A stretch of DNA of 64,000 bases from the NCBI GenBank assembly GCA_016464795.1, contig JAEKNN010000012.1, positions 1-64,000 on the forward strand. The letters are read 5' to 3'. The notes below the pieces were generated by a model. It was not told where the DNA came from. It searched no databases and was given only the letters and a program-made list of their open reading frames with translations. Both the position numbers and the translations under genes were made by a program. Shown here in pieces: positions 8,872 through 17,923 of the stretch (the first letter of the stretch is position 1; every line of letters begins with the position of its first letter). Source of the stretch: Candidatus Amunia macphersoniae (GTDB lineage: Bacteria; Chloroflexota; Dormibacteria; Aeolococcales; Aeolococcaceae).

Positions 8872-9591
8872 TCAAGGCCCCGCTGCGGAGAGATCGCCGA
8901 AGAGCACGGTGCCCAGCCGGATGGTCGTGGCGCCCTCCTCGACGGCGATCTCGAAGTCGCCGCTCATGCCCATGCTGAGCTCCGGCAGGGAGAGGCCGTG
9001 GCTCTGGCGCAAGCGGTCGCGAAGGTCGCGGAGGCGAGCGAAGCAGGCCCGGACCGCGGCGGATGGCCCAGGGGGCGCCACGGTCATCAGACCGACGGGT
9101 GACAGGTGCGGCAGCCCGCGCAGTCCGCTGAGCAGGTCGGCGGCGGCGGCGGCGTTCACCCCGCTGCGGCTGGCGATTCCCGTCAGCTCCACCTCGATCA
9201 GCACCGGCAACGGCTCAGCGCCGCCGACACGATGGCGCTCCAGACGATGACGCTCGAGTGCGGAAGCCAGTGCCGCGCTGTCCAACGAGTGGATGACGTC
9301 GAAGAGGCTTGCCGCCGATCGTGCCTTGTTGCGTTGCAGGTGGCCGAGCATGTGCCAGCGCGCATCGCCTCCGGCAAGCCCCGCCTGCTTGGCCTGCGCC
9401 TCCTGCACCCGGCTCTCGCCGATGTCGTGCAGCCCCAGGGACAGGGCGGCCTCCACAGCGGCCCGAGGGTGTCCCTTGGTGACCGCGACAAGGTGCACGC
9501 CGGCCGGGTCGCGCCCCGCCCGCGCCGCCGCATCCCTGATCCGCTCGCGCACCGACTGAAGGCGTTCGCGGATCACACCGGGGTCGTTCAC
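8872..9591 (-). CDS. yggS: PLP homeostasis protein, YggS/PLPBP family
   Basis: Non-catalytic, alanine-racemase-fold PLP-binding protein that buffers pyridoxal phosphate. The PLP Lys is in VAVTKG near the N-terminus; IGESRVQEAQAK, WHMLGHLQRNK and the C-terminal SMGMSGDFEIAVEEG and RLGTVLFG motifs are typical. I chose GTG 9591 (239 aa); an upstream GTG at 9660 would overlap nrdR by 29 nt. In many genomes this gene sits behind ftsZ and before sepF; here it follows nrdR and no sepF is seen. Confidence 0.93.
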   Translation of the reverse strand: MNDPGVIRERLQSVRERIRDAAARAGRDPAGVHLVAVTKGHPRAAVEAALSLGLHDIGESRVQEAQAKQAGLAGGDARWHMLGHLQRNKARSAASLFDVIHSLDSAALASALERHRLERHRVGGAEPLPVLIEVELTGIASRSGVNAAAAADLLSGLRGLPHLSPVGLMTVAPPGPSAAVRACFARLRDLRDRLRQSHGLSLPELSMGMSGDFEIAVEEGATTIRLGTVLFGDLSAAGP

Positions 9592-9631
9592 CAGGATCTC
9601 GGCCGCGACAGTGGGTTGAGACGGTCGCAGC

Positions 9632-10171
9632 TCACTTGCCGATGTCGAGGGCGGGCTCACTGCGCTCGTCAGCGCGCTTGCGGCGTCGCCGCGGGGCGTC
9701 GGGCGGCCGGGTTCCGGGCGGGTTGGCGAGCACCTCCTCGATCGTCGCCCGCATCTGGGCCACGTCCTGGAACGAGCGGTACACCGACGCGAATCGAACG
9801 TAGGCGATCTCGTCGAGCGCTCGGAGCCTCTGCATCACGATCTCGCCGATCTCGCGGCTGCGCACCTCGGTGACATTGCGCGACCGCAGCGCATTCTCGA
9901 TGTCGTCGATCAACACCTCCAGCTGCGCGGAGGCGATGTCCCGTTTGGTGGAGGCGTTGACCAGGCCGCCCATGAGCTTGCGGCGGTTGAACTCCTCGCG
10001 GCGCCCATCCTTCTTGACAACCCACAGCGGTACCGCCTCCACCCGCTCATAGGTGGTGAATCGCTTGTGGCAGCTCAGGCATTCGCGTCGCCGGCGGATC
10101 GCCTCGCCGGTCTCGGAATCGCGTGAGTCGACAACCTTGGATTCAGGCTGCGAGCAGTATGGGCACTTCAT
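9632..10171 (-). CDS. nrdR: Transcriptional repressor NrdR
   Basis: Represses ribonucleotide reductase genes in response to ATP/dATP. 179 aa: an N-terminal zinc ribbon (CPYC at the start and CLSCHKR about 32 residues later) and an ATP-cone domain (about 49-139), then a basic Arg/Lys tail. It lies 56 nt downstream of ftsZ, separated by a strong GC hairpin. Confidence 0.97.
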   Translation of the reverse strand: MKCPYCSQPESKVVDSRDSETGEAIRRRRECLSCHKRFTTYERVEAVPLWVVKKDGRREEFNRRKLMGGLVNASTKRDIASAQLEVLIDDIENALRSRNVTEVRSREIGEIVMQRLRALDEIAYVRFASVYRSFQDVAQMRATIEEVLANPPGTRPPDAPRRRRKRADERSEPALDIGK

Positions 10172-10185
10172 GTCACAAACAGGCG

Positions 10186-10206
10186 GCCCCCCGCACGGCG
10201 GGGGGC
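10186..10206 (-). terminator. GC-rich hairpin between ftsZ and nrdR
   Basis: A perfect 9-bp stem (GCCCCCCGC pairing with GCGGGGGGC) around a 3-nt loop lies 21 nt after the ftsZ stop and 15 nt before nrdR. The following minus-strand bases (CCGCCTGTTTGTG) are only mildly T-rich, so it may be a weak terminator or an attenuator/RNA-stability element that lowers nrdR-and-downstream expression relative to ftsZ. Confidence 0.5.
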
Positions 10207-10227
10207 TCCTGGCGTGGGGGTGTGTCC

Positions 10228-11328
10228 CTAGCGGCGATCGCGCAGGAACGCCGGGATGTCGAGGTCATCGGCGTTGGGTGGCAACGACGACCGGCCGCCG
10301 ATGGTGAACGCCGGAGAGGGCGCCATCGTCGAACGGGCCGCCGGCTCGTAGGCCAGGGTGCCGAGCACGTCGATGTGACCGGTGAAGCCGGTGGCGATGA
10401 CGGTGATCTTCACCTCGCCCTTCATTTGCTCGTCGATGACCGTGCCGAAGATGATCTGCGCGTCCGGGTCGGCCGATTCGCTGACCAGCTGGGCGGCCTC
10501 GTTGACCTCATACAGGGTCAGATCCGGGCCGCCGGTGACGTTGAGGAGGATCCCCTTGGCGCCTGCGATGGTGGTCTCCAGCAGCGGGCTGGCCACCGCG
10601 TCACGCGCTGCATCAGCGGCACGCGTGTCGCCGTTGCCGAAACCGATGCCCATCAGCGCTGCTCCCTGGCCGGACATGATCGCCTTCACATCGGCGAAGT
10701 CCAGGTTGATCAAGCCCGGGAAGACGATCAGGTCGCTGATGCCCTGCACACCCTGGCGCAGGACGTCATCGGCGAGCTTGAAGGCCTCGGTGATCGGCGT
10801 CTTCTTGTCGACCACCTGCATCAGGCGCTCGTTGGGGATGGTGATCAGCGTGTCGACCCGGCCCTGGAGGTTGGCGATGCCGTCGTCCGCAGCCCGTTGG
10901 CGCTTGAGGCCCTCGAACTTGAAGGGCTTGGTGACCACACCGATGGTCAGTGCGCCCTGCTCGCGGGCCATCTCGGCGACCGCGGGGGCTGCCCCGGTTC
11001 CGGTACCGCCGCCCATGCCCGCGGTGACGAACACCATGTCGCAGTCCTCGAGCAGCTTGCTCAACTCCTCTCGCGACTCCTCAGCGGCCTCAGCCCCACG
11101 CTGCGGGTCACCGCCGGCTCCCAGACCCCGGGTCAGCTTGGAACCGATGCGCATCTTCTTGTGGGCGTTGCTCAACTGCAGCGCCTGGTGGTCGGTGTTC
11201 ACGGCGATGAACTCGACCCCCTTGAGGCGGCTCTGGATCATCCTGTTGACGGCGTTGCTGCCGCCGCCGCCAACACCCACAACCTTGATGCGGGCATTGC
11301 CTTCCAGCGTCCGGTCGAGATCGTTCAT
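10228..11328 (-). CDS. ftsZ: Cell division GTPase FtsZ
   Basis: Tubulin-like GTPase that forms the Z-ring. The 366-aa protein from ATG 11328 has the nucleotide-binding [15 protein letters not shown], tubulin signature [10 protein letters not shown], the T7 catalytic loop [11 protein letters not shown], and a C-terminal conserved peptide [13 protein letters not shown] that tethers FtsA. The ATG is preceded by GAGGAG at 7 nt. The frame is open upstream into ftsA, but that N-terminal stretch does not resemble FtsZ. Directly after ftsA. Confidence 0.97.
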   Translation of the reverse strand: MNDLDRTLEGNARIKVVGVGGGGSNAVNRMIQSRLKGVEFIAVNTDHQALQLSNAHKKMRIGSKLTRGLGAGGDPQRGAEAAEESREELSKLLEDCDMVFVTAGMGGGTGTGAAPAVAEMAREQGALTIGVVTKPFKFEGLKRQRAADDGIANLQGRVDTLITIPNERLMQVVDKKTPITEAFKLADDVLRQGVQGISDLIVFPGLINLDFADVKAIMSGQGAALMGIGFGNGDTRAADAARDAVASPLLETTIAGAKGILLNVTGGPDLTLYEVNEAAQLVSESADPDAQIIFGTVIDEQMKGEVKITVIATGFTGHIDVLGTLAYEPAARSTMAPSPAFTIGGRSSLPPNADDLDIPAFLRDRR

Positions 11329-11464
11329 GGGCATCTCCTCACGCTGCCTGTTCCTCGGACGCAGCGAAAACTCCCCCGCACGCGTCGTTTCATCATCGTT
11401 GCCACCATCGACTCGCGTCGCCGGCGGCTGCTCGCCGTCGTCGAGCCCGTACAGCTTCATCCGT

Positions 11465-12703
11465 TCAGAAAAGTTCACGTATCCACCGTCCAAATCGATC
11501 GCCAACGTGGTCTGCGCTCCCGCTCTGGGCCCTCCCCGTCAGCTGCACCCCGCGACCGAGACGGCCACGGGCGCCCCAGCGCAGCAGGCCGACGACTGTG
11601 GCGTGGTTGGGGCCGCTGATCTCATCGTTCATCCCGGTCACCCCGTGCGGAGCCGCCACCCGCGCGGGCAGGTCGGTCACCTGCTGGATGACCTCTGCGA
11701 AGCCGCGCAGCAGGGCGCCCCCGCCGGTGAGCACGATGCCTCCCGGGAAGCTGCTCGGAGGGCCCGCCTTCTCCACCTGAGCGGCGATCAGCTGGGCCAT
11801 CTCGCGCGCCCGCGGCCCGATGATCTCGGCGAGAAATCTCTGTGGCACATTGACCGGCTCGTCGTAGCCCATCGGCAGCAACTTCACCTCCGCGTCCGCC
11901 GGAAGGGTGAGCTGCAGGCAGTGACCGTAGGCGCGCTTGGTGGCTTCGGCGGTCTCGAGATCGCATCGCAACCCCACCGCCATGTCCCCGCTGACATGGT
12001 TGCCGCCGACTGGGATGACCGCTGTGTGGATGATGCTGCCTTTGGCAAAAACAGCCACATCAGTTGTGCCACCGCCAATATCGGCAACCACAACACCGCG
12101 GTCGAGCTCATCCTCACCAACCACCGCCTCGGCCGAGGCGAGCACCTGGAGCACCAGATCGTCGACGTCAAGGCCCGCCTTGTGGACCACCTTGATCATG
12201 TTCTGGATGGCGGTGTTGGTGCCGGTGATGATGTGCGCGTCGACCTCGAGCCGGGTCCCCGCCATCCCGAGGGCATCGCGCACCCCCTCCTGTCCATCGA
12301 TGGTGAACTGCTGGGGGAGGACGTGGACGATCTTCCGATCCGAGGGCACGCTGACGGCGCGAGCAGCCTCGACGGCCCGGCTCACATCGGCGTCACGCAC
12401 CTCGCGATGCCCGGCGGACACGGCGACCACGCCGCGGGAGTTCTGGGAGGTGATGCTGGTTCCGGCCAGTCCCACCACCGCGGAGTCGACGGGCACCCCG
12501 CTCATCTGTTCAGCCAGGTCCACAGCTTCGGCCACGGCCTCGGCTGCACGATCGATCTCGATGATCGACCCCTTGCGGACCCCTCGAGAGGCGGCCTCGC
12601 CCACCCCGATGACGCGCAGTCCGGTGCTGTCCAGCTCAGCGATGGCGCAGCAGACCTTCGTCGTTCCGAGATCGAGTGCAAAGACGCGGCGAGAACGGGT
12701 CAA
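11465..12703 (-). CDS. ftsA: Cell division protein FtsA
   Basis: Actin-fold ATPase that anchors FtsZ to the membrane. It has [17 protein letters not shown] (phosphate 1), [14 protein letters not shown] (phosphate 2) and [11 protein letters not shown] (adenosine motif). I chose TTG 12703 (412 aa), with GAGG a few bases upstream and the protein starting two or three residues before the usual FtsA N-terminus; another TTG at 12760 is possible. The C-terminus ends in GRWIRELF, a short amphipathic membrane-targeting helix. Presence of FtsA argues against a true actinobacterium. Confidence 0.95.
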   Translation of the reverse strand: MTRSRRVFALDLGTTKVCCAIAELDSTGLRVIGVGEAASRGVRKGSIIEIDRAAEAVAEAVDLAEQMSGVPVDSAVVGLAGTSITSQNSRGVVAVSAGHREVRDADVSRAVEAARAVSVPSDRKIVHVLPQQFTIDGQEGVRDALGMAGTRLEVDAHIITGTNTAIQNMIKVVHKAGLDVDDLVLQVLASAEAVVGEDELDRGVVVADIGGGTTDVAVFAKGSIIHTAVIPVGGNHVSGDMAVGLRCDLETAEATKRAYGHCLQLTLPADAEVKLLPMGYDEPVNVPQRFLAEIIGPRAREMAQLIAAQVEKAGPPSSFPGGIVLTGGGALLRGFAEVIQQVTDLPARVAAPHGVTGMNDEISGPNHATVVGLLRWGARGRLGRGVQLTGRAQSGSADHVGDRFGRWIRELF

Positions 12704-12714
12704 CTTGGCCTCAG

Positions 12715-12720
12715 AGTATA
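12715..12720 (-). promoter_or_regulatory. ftsA: Candidate -10 box for ftsA-ftsZ
   Basis: TATACT on the minus strand ends 11 nt before the TTG start of ftsA, which would leave a leader of only about 5 nt. The hexamer 17 nt upstream (TTTCTT) is a poor -35 match. It is the best promoter-like sequence in the 300-bp gap that separates ftsA from the rest of the dcw cluster. Confidence 0.4.
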
Positions 12721-12984
12721 ACCGGGCCCCTGCCCTTAAGAAAGGGGTCTGCGAGGGCAAAACCGCAAGATGCTGAGTCTGCAGCTGGAGTATGCCACAA
12801 GATGTGGCCTGTCAGAGCCTAAGCTGTCAAGCCTGCCGAACACCTCAGTCGGTCCGCACTGCCCTGCGCTGGACAGGGGTGGCCAGGGGTGGGATCATGA
12901 CCGGCGCCGCGGCCCAGACGGGGGCTGCGAGGCGGGAGCTCGCTCAACAGGTGCAGTTTGACGGCGAGCCCCCTGACCCCTGGG
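12721..12984. other. Gap between ftsA and the alcohol dehydrogenase gene
   Basis: No convincing gene. It holds a 15-nt perfect interrupted palindrome, GCCACAAGATGTGGC (12794-12808), about 90 nt upstream of the ftsA start, which could be an operator. A short plus-strand frame starting at ATG 12897 runs into the dehydrogenase gene on the other strand and lacks features of a real protein. Confidence 0.4.
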
Positions 12985-13004
12985 CGCCCGGAAATGGCCG
13001 GGCG
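12985..13004 (-). terminator. GC hairpin after the alcohol dehydrogenase gene
   Basis: A 7-bp perfect stem (CGCCCGG / CCGGGCG, 6-nt loop) begins one base after the stop codon. There is no T-run after it on the minus strand, so termination by this hairpin alone is uncertain. Confidence 0.4.
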
Positions 13005-13005
13005 T

Positions 13006-14055
13006 TCAGGCGGCCGGAGTCAACACCAGCTTGCCGCGGCGGTCGCCGGCGATCAGTGCTCGCATCGCATCAGCCGCCTTGCCAAGCGGGCGCACCGAGT
13101 CCACCCACGGCTGCAGCCGGCCGGCAGCGCAGAGCTCCACGAGCCGAGCCAGCTCGTCGCGCGTGCCCATGCTGCTGCCGGCGATGGTGAGCTGCCGCCA
13201 GAAGATTCGGTTCAGCTGCGCTGGAGGGTTGGGCCCGGTGGTGGCGCCCGAGACGACCACTGTCCCACCGGCACGAAGCACTCGCAGCGAGAAGTCCCAG
13301 GTGGCCTCCCCCACCGTGTCGAGCACCACGTCGACACCTCCGCCGGTGGCCGCGATCACCTGCTTGACCGCGTCCCGGTCGGTCGCGAACGCGGCGGTGG
13401 CGCCGAGCTCGACGGCGGCCGCACGCTTGGCCTCGTCCCGCGACGTGGCGTACACGGTGAGCCCCGCCGCCCTGCCGATCAGGATCGCGGCGCTGGCGAC
13501 ACCCCCGGTGGCGCCGTGAACAAGCACGCGCATCCCCGCGCGCAGCCCGCCGCGGACGACGAGCATCCTGTAGGCGGTGAGGTATGCGGTGGGCAGGCAC
13601 GCCGCAGTGATCATGTCGAGGCCGTCGGGCAACGGGATCAGGTTGCGCGAGGGGACGACGAGCAGCTCGGCCAGCGTGCCCGGGTAGGGTGGCTCGCTGA
13701 GCAGGCCAACCCGTGGACAGTGGAGCTCGTCACCGCACCGGCAGGCTGTGCAGTGCCCACAGCTCAGAACGCTGTGAACGACCACCCGAGCACCGATGGC
13801 AGGGCAGCCCTCGGCCACGTCCCCATCGCCGTACGCGAGCACCGTGCCGGCAGCGTCGCACCCGAGCACCTGGGGCTCGGACAGCGGCCGCGAGCCGACT
13901 CCCCGCAGCGTCCAGAGGTCGTGATGGTTCAGTGAGGCGGCGTCGACGGCGAGGAGCACCTCGCCGGCGCGCGGGGTCGGATCTGCAATCTCGCTCACCT
14001 CGAGGTTGGCGAGTGGGTCGTCGCCGCCGTAGCGGACCGCACGGACTGCAAGCAC
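13006..14055 (-). CDS. Zinc-binding alcohol dehydrogenase-like MDR oxidoreductase
   Basis: Medium-chain dehydrogenase/reductase that would oxidise or reduce an alcohol, enone or quinone with NAD(P). 349 aa: GroES-like domain with NHHDLWTLRG and a GCDAAGTV segment, structural-zinc cysteines in CGHCTAC and HCPRVGLL, and a Rossmann domain with VHGATGGVASAAI. Substrate unknown. GTG 14055 lies 7 nt after a TACCGT -10 box. It and metF interrupt the dcw cluster between ftsA and ftsQ, and nothing suggests a link to division. Confidence 0.88.
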   Translation of the reverse strand: MLAVRAVRYGGDDPLANLEVSEIADPTPRAGEVLLAVDAASLNHHDLWTLRGVGSRPLSEPQVLGCDAAGTVLAYGDGDVAEGCPAIGARVVVHSVLSCGHCTACRCGDELHCPRVGLLSEPPYPGTLAELLVVPSRNLIPLPDGLDMITAACLPTAYLTAYRMLVVRGGLRAGMRVLVHGATGGVASAAILIGRAAGLTVYATSRDEAKRAAAVELGATAAFATDRDAVKQVIAATGGGVDVVLDTVGEATWDFSLRVLRAGGTVVVSGATTGPNPPAQLNRIFWRQLTIAGSSMGTRDELARLVELCAAGRLQPWVDSVRPLGKAADAMRALIAGDRRGKLVLTPAA

Positions 14056-14062
14056 GAGGGCA

Positions 14063-14068
14063 ACGGTA
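14063..14068 (-). promoter_or_regulatory. -10 box (TACCGT), leaderless-type, dehydrogenase gene
   Basis: TACCGT on the minus strand lies 7 nt before GTG 14055, leaving essentially no 5' leader. It matches the TANNNT pattern seen before other first genes in this window. Confidence 0.55.
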
Positions 14069-14114
14069 GCAGCGGGGTGGCGACACGACGACGGCCTGCG
14101 TCACCATCATCACC

Positions 14115-15002
14115 ATGCGCATCGACAGCCTGTTCACCGGCCAGGAGCCACTCTTCTCGTTCGAGTTCTTTCCACCCAAGGACGACGAGGGTGCCGAGAA
14201 GCTCTTCGCGACCATCGCTGCGCTGCGTGACCTCGATCCCGCTTTCGTCTCGGTGACCCACGGTGCGGGAGGCAGCAGTCGCGACGACCGCACGCTGCGA
14301 CTGGTGCAGCGCCTGCGCGCCGAGACCAGCCTGCTGCCCATGGCCCACCTGACCTGCCGTGACTCGACAGTCGCCGACCTCCTCGAGGAGATCCGGCTGT
14401 ACCGAGAGGTGGGCATCGACAACGTCCTGGCGATTCGCGGCGACCCGCCCAACGGCGAGGGAACGTTCATCCCCCACCAGGGCGGGCTCCGTTACGGAAG
14501 TGAGCTGGTGCAGCTTCTCAGCGACAACGCCGACATCTGCGTGGGCGCGGCCTGTTCGCCGGAGAAGCACGTCGAGTCCGCCGGCATCGAGGACGATGTC
14601 CTCGCTGCTGTCAACAAGGTCCGGGCCGGCGCACGCTTCCTGATCACCCAGCTGATCTTCGACAACGCGGTGTACCTGAGGTTCATGGAACGCGCGCGGG
14701 TGGCGGGGATCGACGTGCCCATCGTCCCCGGGATCATGCCGATCACCAACGTGGACCAGCTCTATCGCTTCACCGCGAAGATCGGCGCCACCATCCCGGC
14801 GGCGCTCCGCGCTGCGCTGGAGTCCCGCGCCGATGATCCGGCCGCGGTGCGCGAGCTGGGGGTGGCCTGGGCGACGCTGCAATGCTCGGAGCTGCTGAGG
14901 GCGGGTGCCCCGGGGGTGCACTTCATCACCCTGAACCGGTCGCCGGCGACGCGGGCGATTCTCAGCGCCCTACGCATCGCCCGCCCCTGGGCGATTGCCT
15001 GA
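14115..15002 (+). CDS. metF: 5,10-methylenetetrahydrofolate reductase
   Basis: FAD enzyme that makes 5-methyl-THF for methionine synthesis. 295 aa TIM barrel with FSFEFFPPKDDEGAEKL (catalytic Glu), VSVTHGAGGSSRD, MAHLTCRD, IRGDPPNGEG and FLITQLIFDN, all conserved. It is the only plus-strand gene inside 29 kb of minus-strand genes; it is divergent from the dehydrogenase gene and its stop lies 3 nt from the ftsQ stop. No promoter was recognised. Confidence 0.97.
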   Translation: MRIDSLFTGQEPLFSFEFFPPKDDEGAEKLFATIAALRDLDPAFVSVTHGAGGSSRDDRTLRLVQRLRAETSLLPMAHLTCRDSTVADLLEEIRLYREVGIDNVLAIRGDPPNGEGTFIPHQGGLRYGSELVQLLSDNADICVGAACSPEKHVESAGIEDDVLAAVNKVRAGARFLITQLIFDNAVYLRFMERARVAGIDVPIVPGIMPITNVDQLYRFTAKIGATIPAALRAALESRADDPAAVRELGVAWATLQCSELLRAGAPGVHFITLNRSPATRAILSALRIARPWAIA

Positions 15003-15005
15003 CCC

Positions 15006-16163
15006 TCAGTGCCGCGGCGTCGGCGACGGCGACGCCAGGGTGAACACAAGCGGCGTCGGTGTGGGTCGTGGGGTGGGTGCCGGCGTGGGAGTGGGCGCCG
15101 CCGCGGGCCCGGCCGCAGCGGTCGGGGCGGCGCGGCTGGCTGGAGCAGGGACGCGTGGCGGCGCCGGTGAACTGGGCAGGATGCTGCCGGAGATATCGCT
15201 GGTCAGCGCCGGCGGCTCCCCTGGCTTGCCGCCAGCCGCCGGCGCGCCCGGGTTCTCGAGGTCGACGTAGCCGAAGGCTGGGCTGGCGAAGTCCAGCCGA
15301 CCCCTGAGGGCGGCAAGGACCGCGAGCTGGCCGGGGATCGCGGCCGCCGCCTGGCTGCTGTCGAGCGCACCGAAGACAGCCTGCCACCCGCTGTGGCACC
15401 AGGCGGAGAAGATGTTGCTGTTGTTGATCACAAAGGCGTCCAGGGTGCAACCGAAAGTGGCGCTCCATCGCTGCGCTGCCCCCCCCAGCAGTTCGGCGAA
15501 GCCGCTGGGAAGCGGCTGCTGTGGACCCGCCCGGTAGTCGAGCAGCAGCGGTGTCCCCCTGCGCGCGCTCTCTGTCGCTTGGGTGAAGGGCAGAACCGCC
15601 TCGTTAGCGGCGATGTAGGTGGCGTCAGAGCCATGGCGGAGGAGCACAGCCGGCTGCCATTCGGTGACGGCGATGTTCACCGTCGAGGGCAGCTGGGTGG
15701 TGACGGTGGCGCTGCGCACCCATGGCAGGGCGGCGATGCGAGATCGAATCGCCTCGTCGTCGAGGGTGAAGAGGCTGGACTCCGGGATGCGCGCGGCTCC
15801 GAGGACCGCGCTGCGGCTCAGCAGGCGCTCGCCCCTGACGTCGACGGCGTGGACCTTGAACGCCGGGGCCACCAGCAGGGCGCACAGCAGCGCCACCTGC
15901 GCGAGCAGCAGTCCCGCGCCCACGATGCGACGCAGCATCGGGCCCCGTTTGGGCTCAGCCGGCGCCGACCGGGGACGGCCGGCGTGTTTGCGGTGGCGGG
16001 GGGACGCCTGCAGCGCGACCCCGGCAGGAATGTGAAAACGGCGGCCCATGCGCGGGCCATCGACCAGACCGGCGGCGATGGCACGAAGGTGCGCGCGACG
16101 TGCGACGACGTCGCCGGGTGGCGGGGGCGCGCCCCGGGGGGGCTCGTGGAGGTGCTGGGGCAT
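15006..16163 (-). CDS. ftsQ: Cell division protein FtsQ
   Basis: Bitopic protein of the divisome core. 385 aa: basic cytoplasmic N-terminus (about 75 residues), one membrane helix (RIVGAGLLLAQVALLCALLV), then a POTRA domain (FKVHAVDVRGERLLSRSAVLGAA) and the FtsQ beta domain (LPSTVNIAVTEWQP). The last about 90 residues are an unusual periplasmic tail rich in Pro, Thr and Ala (PTPTPAPTPRPTPTP). The start is uncertain; internal Met codons exist (for example MGRRFHIP). It lies after the membrane MurF gene, cut off from ftsA by two unrelated genes. Confidence 0.9.
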   Translation of the reverse strand: MPQHLHEPPRGAPPPPGDVVARRAHLRAIAAGLVDGPRMGRRFHIPAGVALQASPRHRKHAGRPRSAPAEPKRGPMLRRIVGAGLLLAQVALLCALLVAPAFKVHAVDVRGERLLSRSAVLGAARIPESSLFTLDDEAIRSRIAALPWVRSATVTTQLPSTVNIAVTEWQPAVLLRHGSDATYIAANEAVLPFTQATESARRGTPLLLDYRAGPQQPLPSGFAELLGGAAQRWSATFGCTLDAFVINNSNIFSAWCHSGWQAVFGALDSSQAAAAIPGQLAVLAALRGRLDFASPAFGYVDLENPGAPAAGGKPGEPPALTSDISGSILPSSPAPPRVPAPASRAAPTAAAGPAAAPTPTPAPTPRPTPTPLVFTLASPSPTPRH

Positions 16164-16270
16164 CGATGAGGGTGACGTGAGCGAGGACGTTCGGCCCTGT
16201 GCGCCGGTTGCGCCATTATGCGGCGGAATGGCGCTTGGGAACGGCTTTGGCCCGCCCCGGCGGTGTCCGA

Positions 16271-17923
16271 TCAGGCGGCGCCCAGGTACGTGTCGGGAAG
16301 GTCGTTGGCGAACAGCACGGCGTCGCCCGGCCGAGCGATGCGGCCGATCAACGCCGTCGCCTCCGAGAGCGATCTGACCACGTGAACATGGTCGTCGGCC
16401 ATCCCGCCTGAGCGCAGCCCGTCGCGGAGCGCGCGGGCCGGCCGCGCGTCCATGACGATGACGTGGTCGCAGACGCGCGCCGCGTGCTCACCGTAGCGCC
16501 GGTTCTCCACGTCCTCGACAGCGCCCAGCTCCACCAATCCGGGCGTGACCAGGATGCGGTGCGTGGCCTCGAGCTCGGCCAGGACCTCGAGACCGTTGTG
16601 CACCCCAACCGGGTTGGCGTTGTACGAGTCGTCGATGACGGTGATGGCGTTCCCGGTGGCGATCGGCTGGAGACGGTGATCGACGGGCTGCAGCGAGGCC
16701 ACGGCGTCCAGCGCCGGCTGCAGCGGAAGGCCGAGCCGTTGGACGGTGGCCAGCGCGGCGGTGAGGTTGAGCACCTGGTGGCGACCGAGCAGCGGCAGGA
16801 CCACCTCGGCATGAGCCTCCACCGCAGCCCAGCTCCAGGTGAACCGGGACCCGCTGCCAGTGACCACGACGTCGCCGGCCACCACGTCCAGGCCGGGGCC
16901 ATCCTCGTCGGAGCCGTAAGTGACCACCTCTCTGCCCTGCTCCCGCGCACGCGCTGCCAGCGCGGCGGTGGCCGCGTCACCGCCGTACACAACCGCGAAA
17001 CCCCGGGCGGGCAGGGCGTCGACCGTCTCGTACAGCGCCGCCGCGATCCTGTCGAGGGTGCCGAAACGTTCCAGGTGCTGCGGGCCCACTGATGTGATCA
17101 GCGCGTGAGTGGGCCGAACCAGCGCGCAGATGGAGGCGATCTCGCCGGGAGCGTAGGCGTCCATCTCGACCACGAATGTGCGATGGGTCTCCTCGAGGAC
17201 ATCGTTGACGGTGCGCGACACCCCCATCAGGGTGTTGAAGCTCTTCGGGGTGGCCAGGGTCGGTCCGTACCTGTCGAGGAGGTGGGCGAGGATGTGTTTG
17301 GTGGACGTCTTCCCGTAGCTCCCCGCCACCGCGATCACCAGCGGGTCGAAGCGCTCGATTCGGCGCCGGGCGGCGCGCAGGAAGCCGCGCCGGATCCGGG
17401 CCTCGACGGGTGCGTTGATCCCGTTCGCCGTCACCAGCAACAGCAGGCTCAGCGAGGTCACCGCGGCACCGGACAGGGTGACCACAGCAGCCGCCAACCA
17501 CATCGGGGCGAGCTGGAGCACTGCGCAGATGGCCGCCCCCACCACCACCGCCAGAACTGCTGCACCGGCGAGCAGGCGGCGAAGCCTCGGGGTGTACACC
17601 AGCTCCTTCTTGGGCGGCAACCATGTCCACGTGCGTTGCGCGACAGCGGTCCCGGCCAGCCACGCGGCGGCAACGATGGCGCGCAGTGAGCCGGTGACGG
17701 CGAGGGCGGCGCAGACAACTGTGACCACGGCGGGCACGGCAGCGGCCAGCAACGCGCTGCGATGCAGCCACCATGCGCGGATGCGGCCCCAGGCGAAGAG
17801 TCGGCTGCCTTCGTACTCCTCGATCTGGTACATGCGCGCCGCCACCAACAGCACGCGAACCACCAGGAGCAACCAGCCGGCGCCGCCAAGCGCCACCAGC
17901 CCCGATTGCAGCGCTGCCATCAC
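16271..17923 (-). CDS. Membrane-anchored MurF-type Mur ligase
   Basis: Predicted UDP-MurNAc-tripeptide:D-Ala-D-Ala ligase with a polytopic membrane domain. In 550 aa, the first about 180 residues hold five or six hydrophobic segments in place of the normal MurF N-terminal domain. Then comes the ligase core: GSYGKTSTK P-loop, VVEMDAYAPGEI, ITSVGPQHLERFGTLD, and the MurF hallmark DDSYNANPVGVHNGLEVL in the C-terminal domain. GTG 17923 overlaps the hydrolase stop; ATG 17920 is an alternative. No ordinary murF or murE is in the window, so this is probably the working MurF, acting at the membrane. The substrate is inferred. Confidence 0.85.
   Translation of the reverse strand: MMAALQSGLVALGGAGWLLLVVRVLLVAARMYQIEEYEGSRLFAWGRIRAWWLHRSALLAAAVPAVVTVVCAALAVTGSLRAIVAAAWLAGTAVAQRTWTWLPPKKELVYTPRLRRLLAGAAVLAVVVGAAICAVLQLAPMWLAAAVVTLSGAAVTSLSLLLLVTANGINAPVEARIRRGFLRAARRRIERFDPLVIAVAGSYGKTSTKHILAHLLDRYGPTLATPKSFNTLMGVSRTVNDVLEETHRTFVVEMDAYAPGEIASICALVRPTHALITSVGPQHLERFGTLDRIAAALYETVDALPARGFAVVYGGDAATAALAARAREQGREVVTYGSDEDGPGLDVVAGDVVVTGSGSRFTWSWAAVEAHAEVVLPLLGRHQVLNLTAALATVQRLGLPLQPALDAVASLQPVDHRLQPIATGNAITVIDDSYNANPVGVHNGLEVLAELEATHRILVTPGLVELGAVEDVENRRYGEHAARVCDHVIVMDARPARALRDGLRSGGMADDHVHVVRSLSEATALIGRIARPGDAVLFANDLPDTYLGAA

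Noticed and set aside
10382-12721. 779-codon open frame on the plus strand opposite ftsZ and ftsA
   Set aside because: Antisense shadow of conserved genes with Ser/Arg/Pro-rich low-complexity translation.
12897-13190. Plus-strand small gene starting at ATG 12897
   Set aside because: It runs into the dehydrogenase gene on the other strand, and its sequence changes to Arg/Pro-rich antisense translation.
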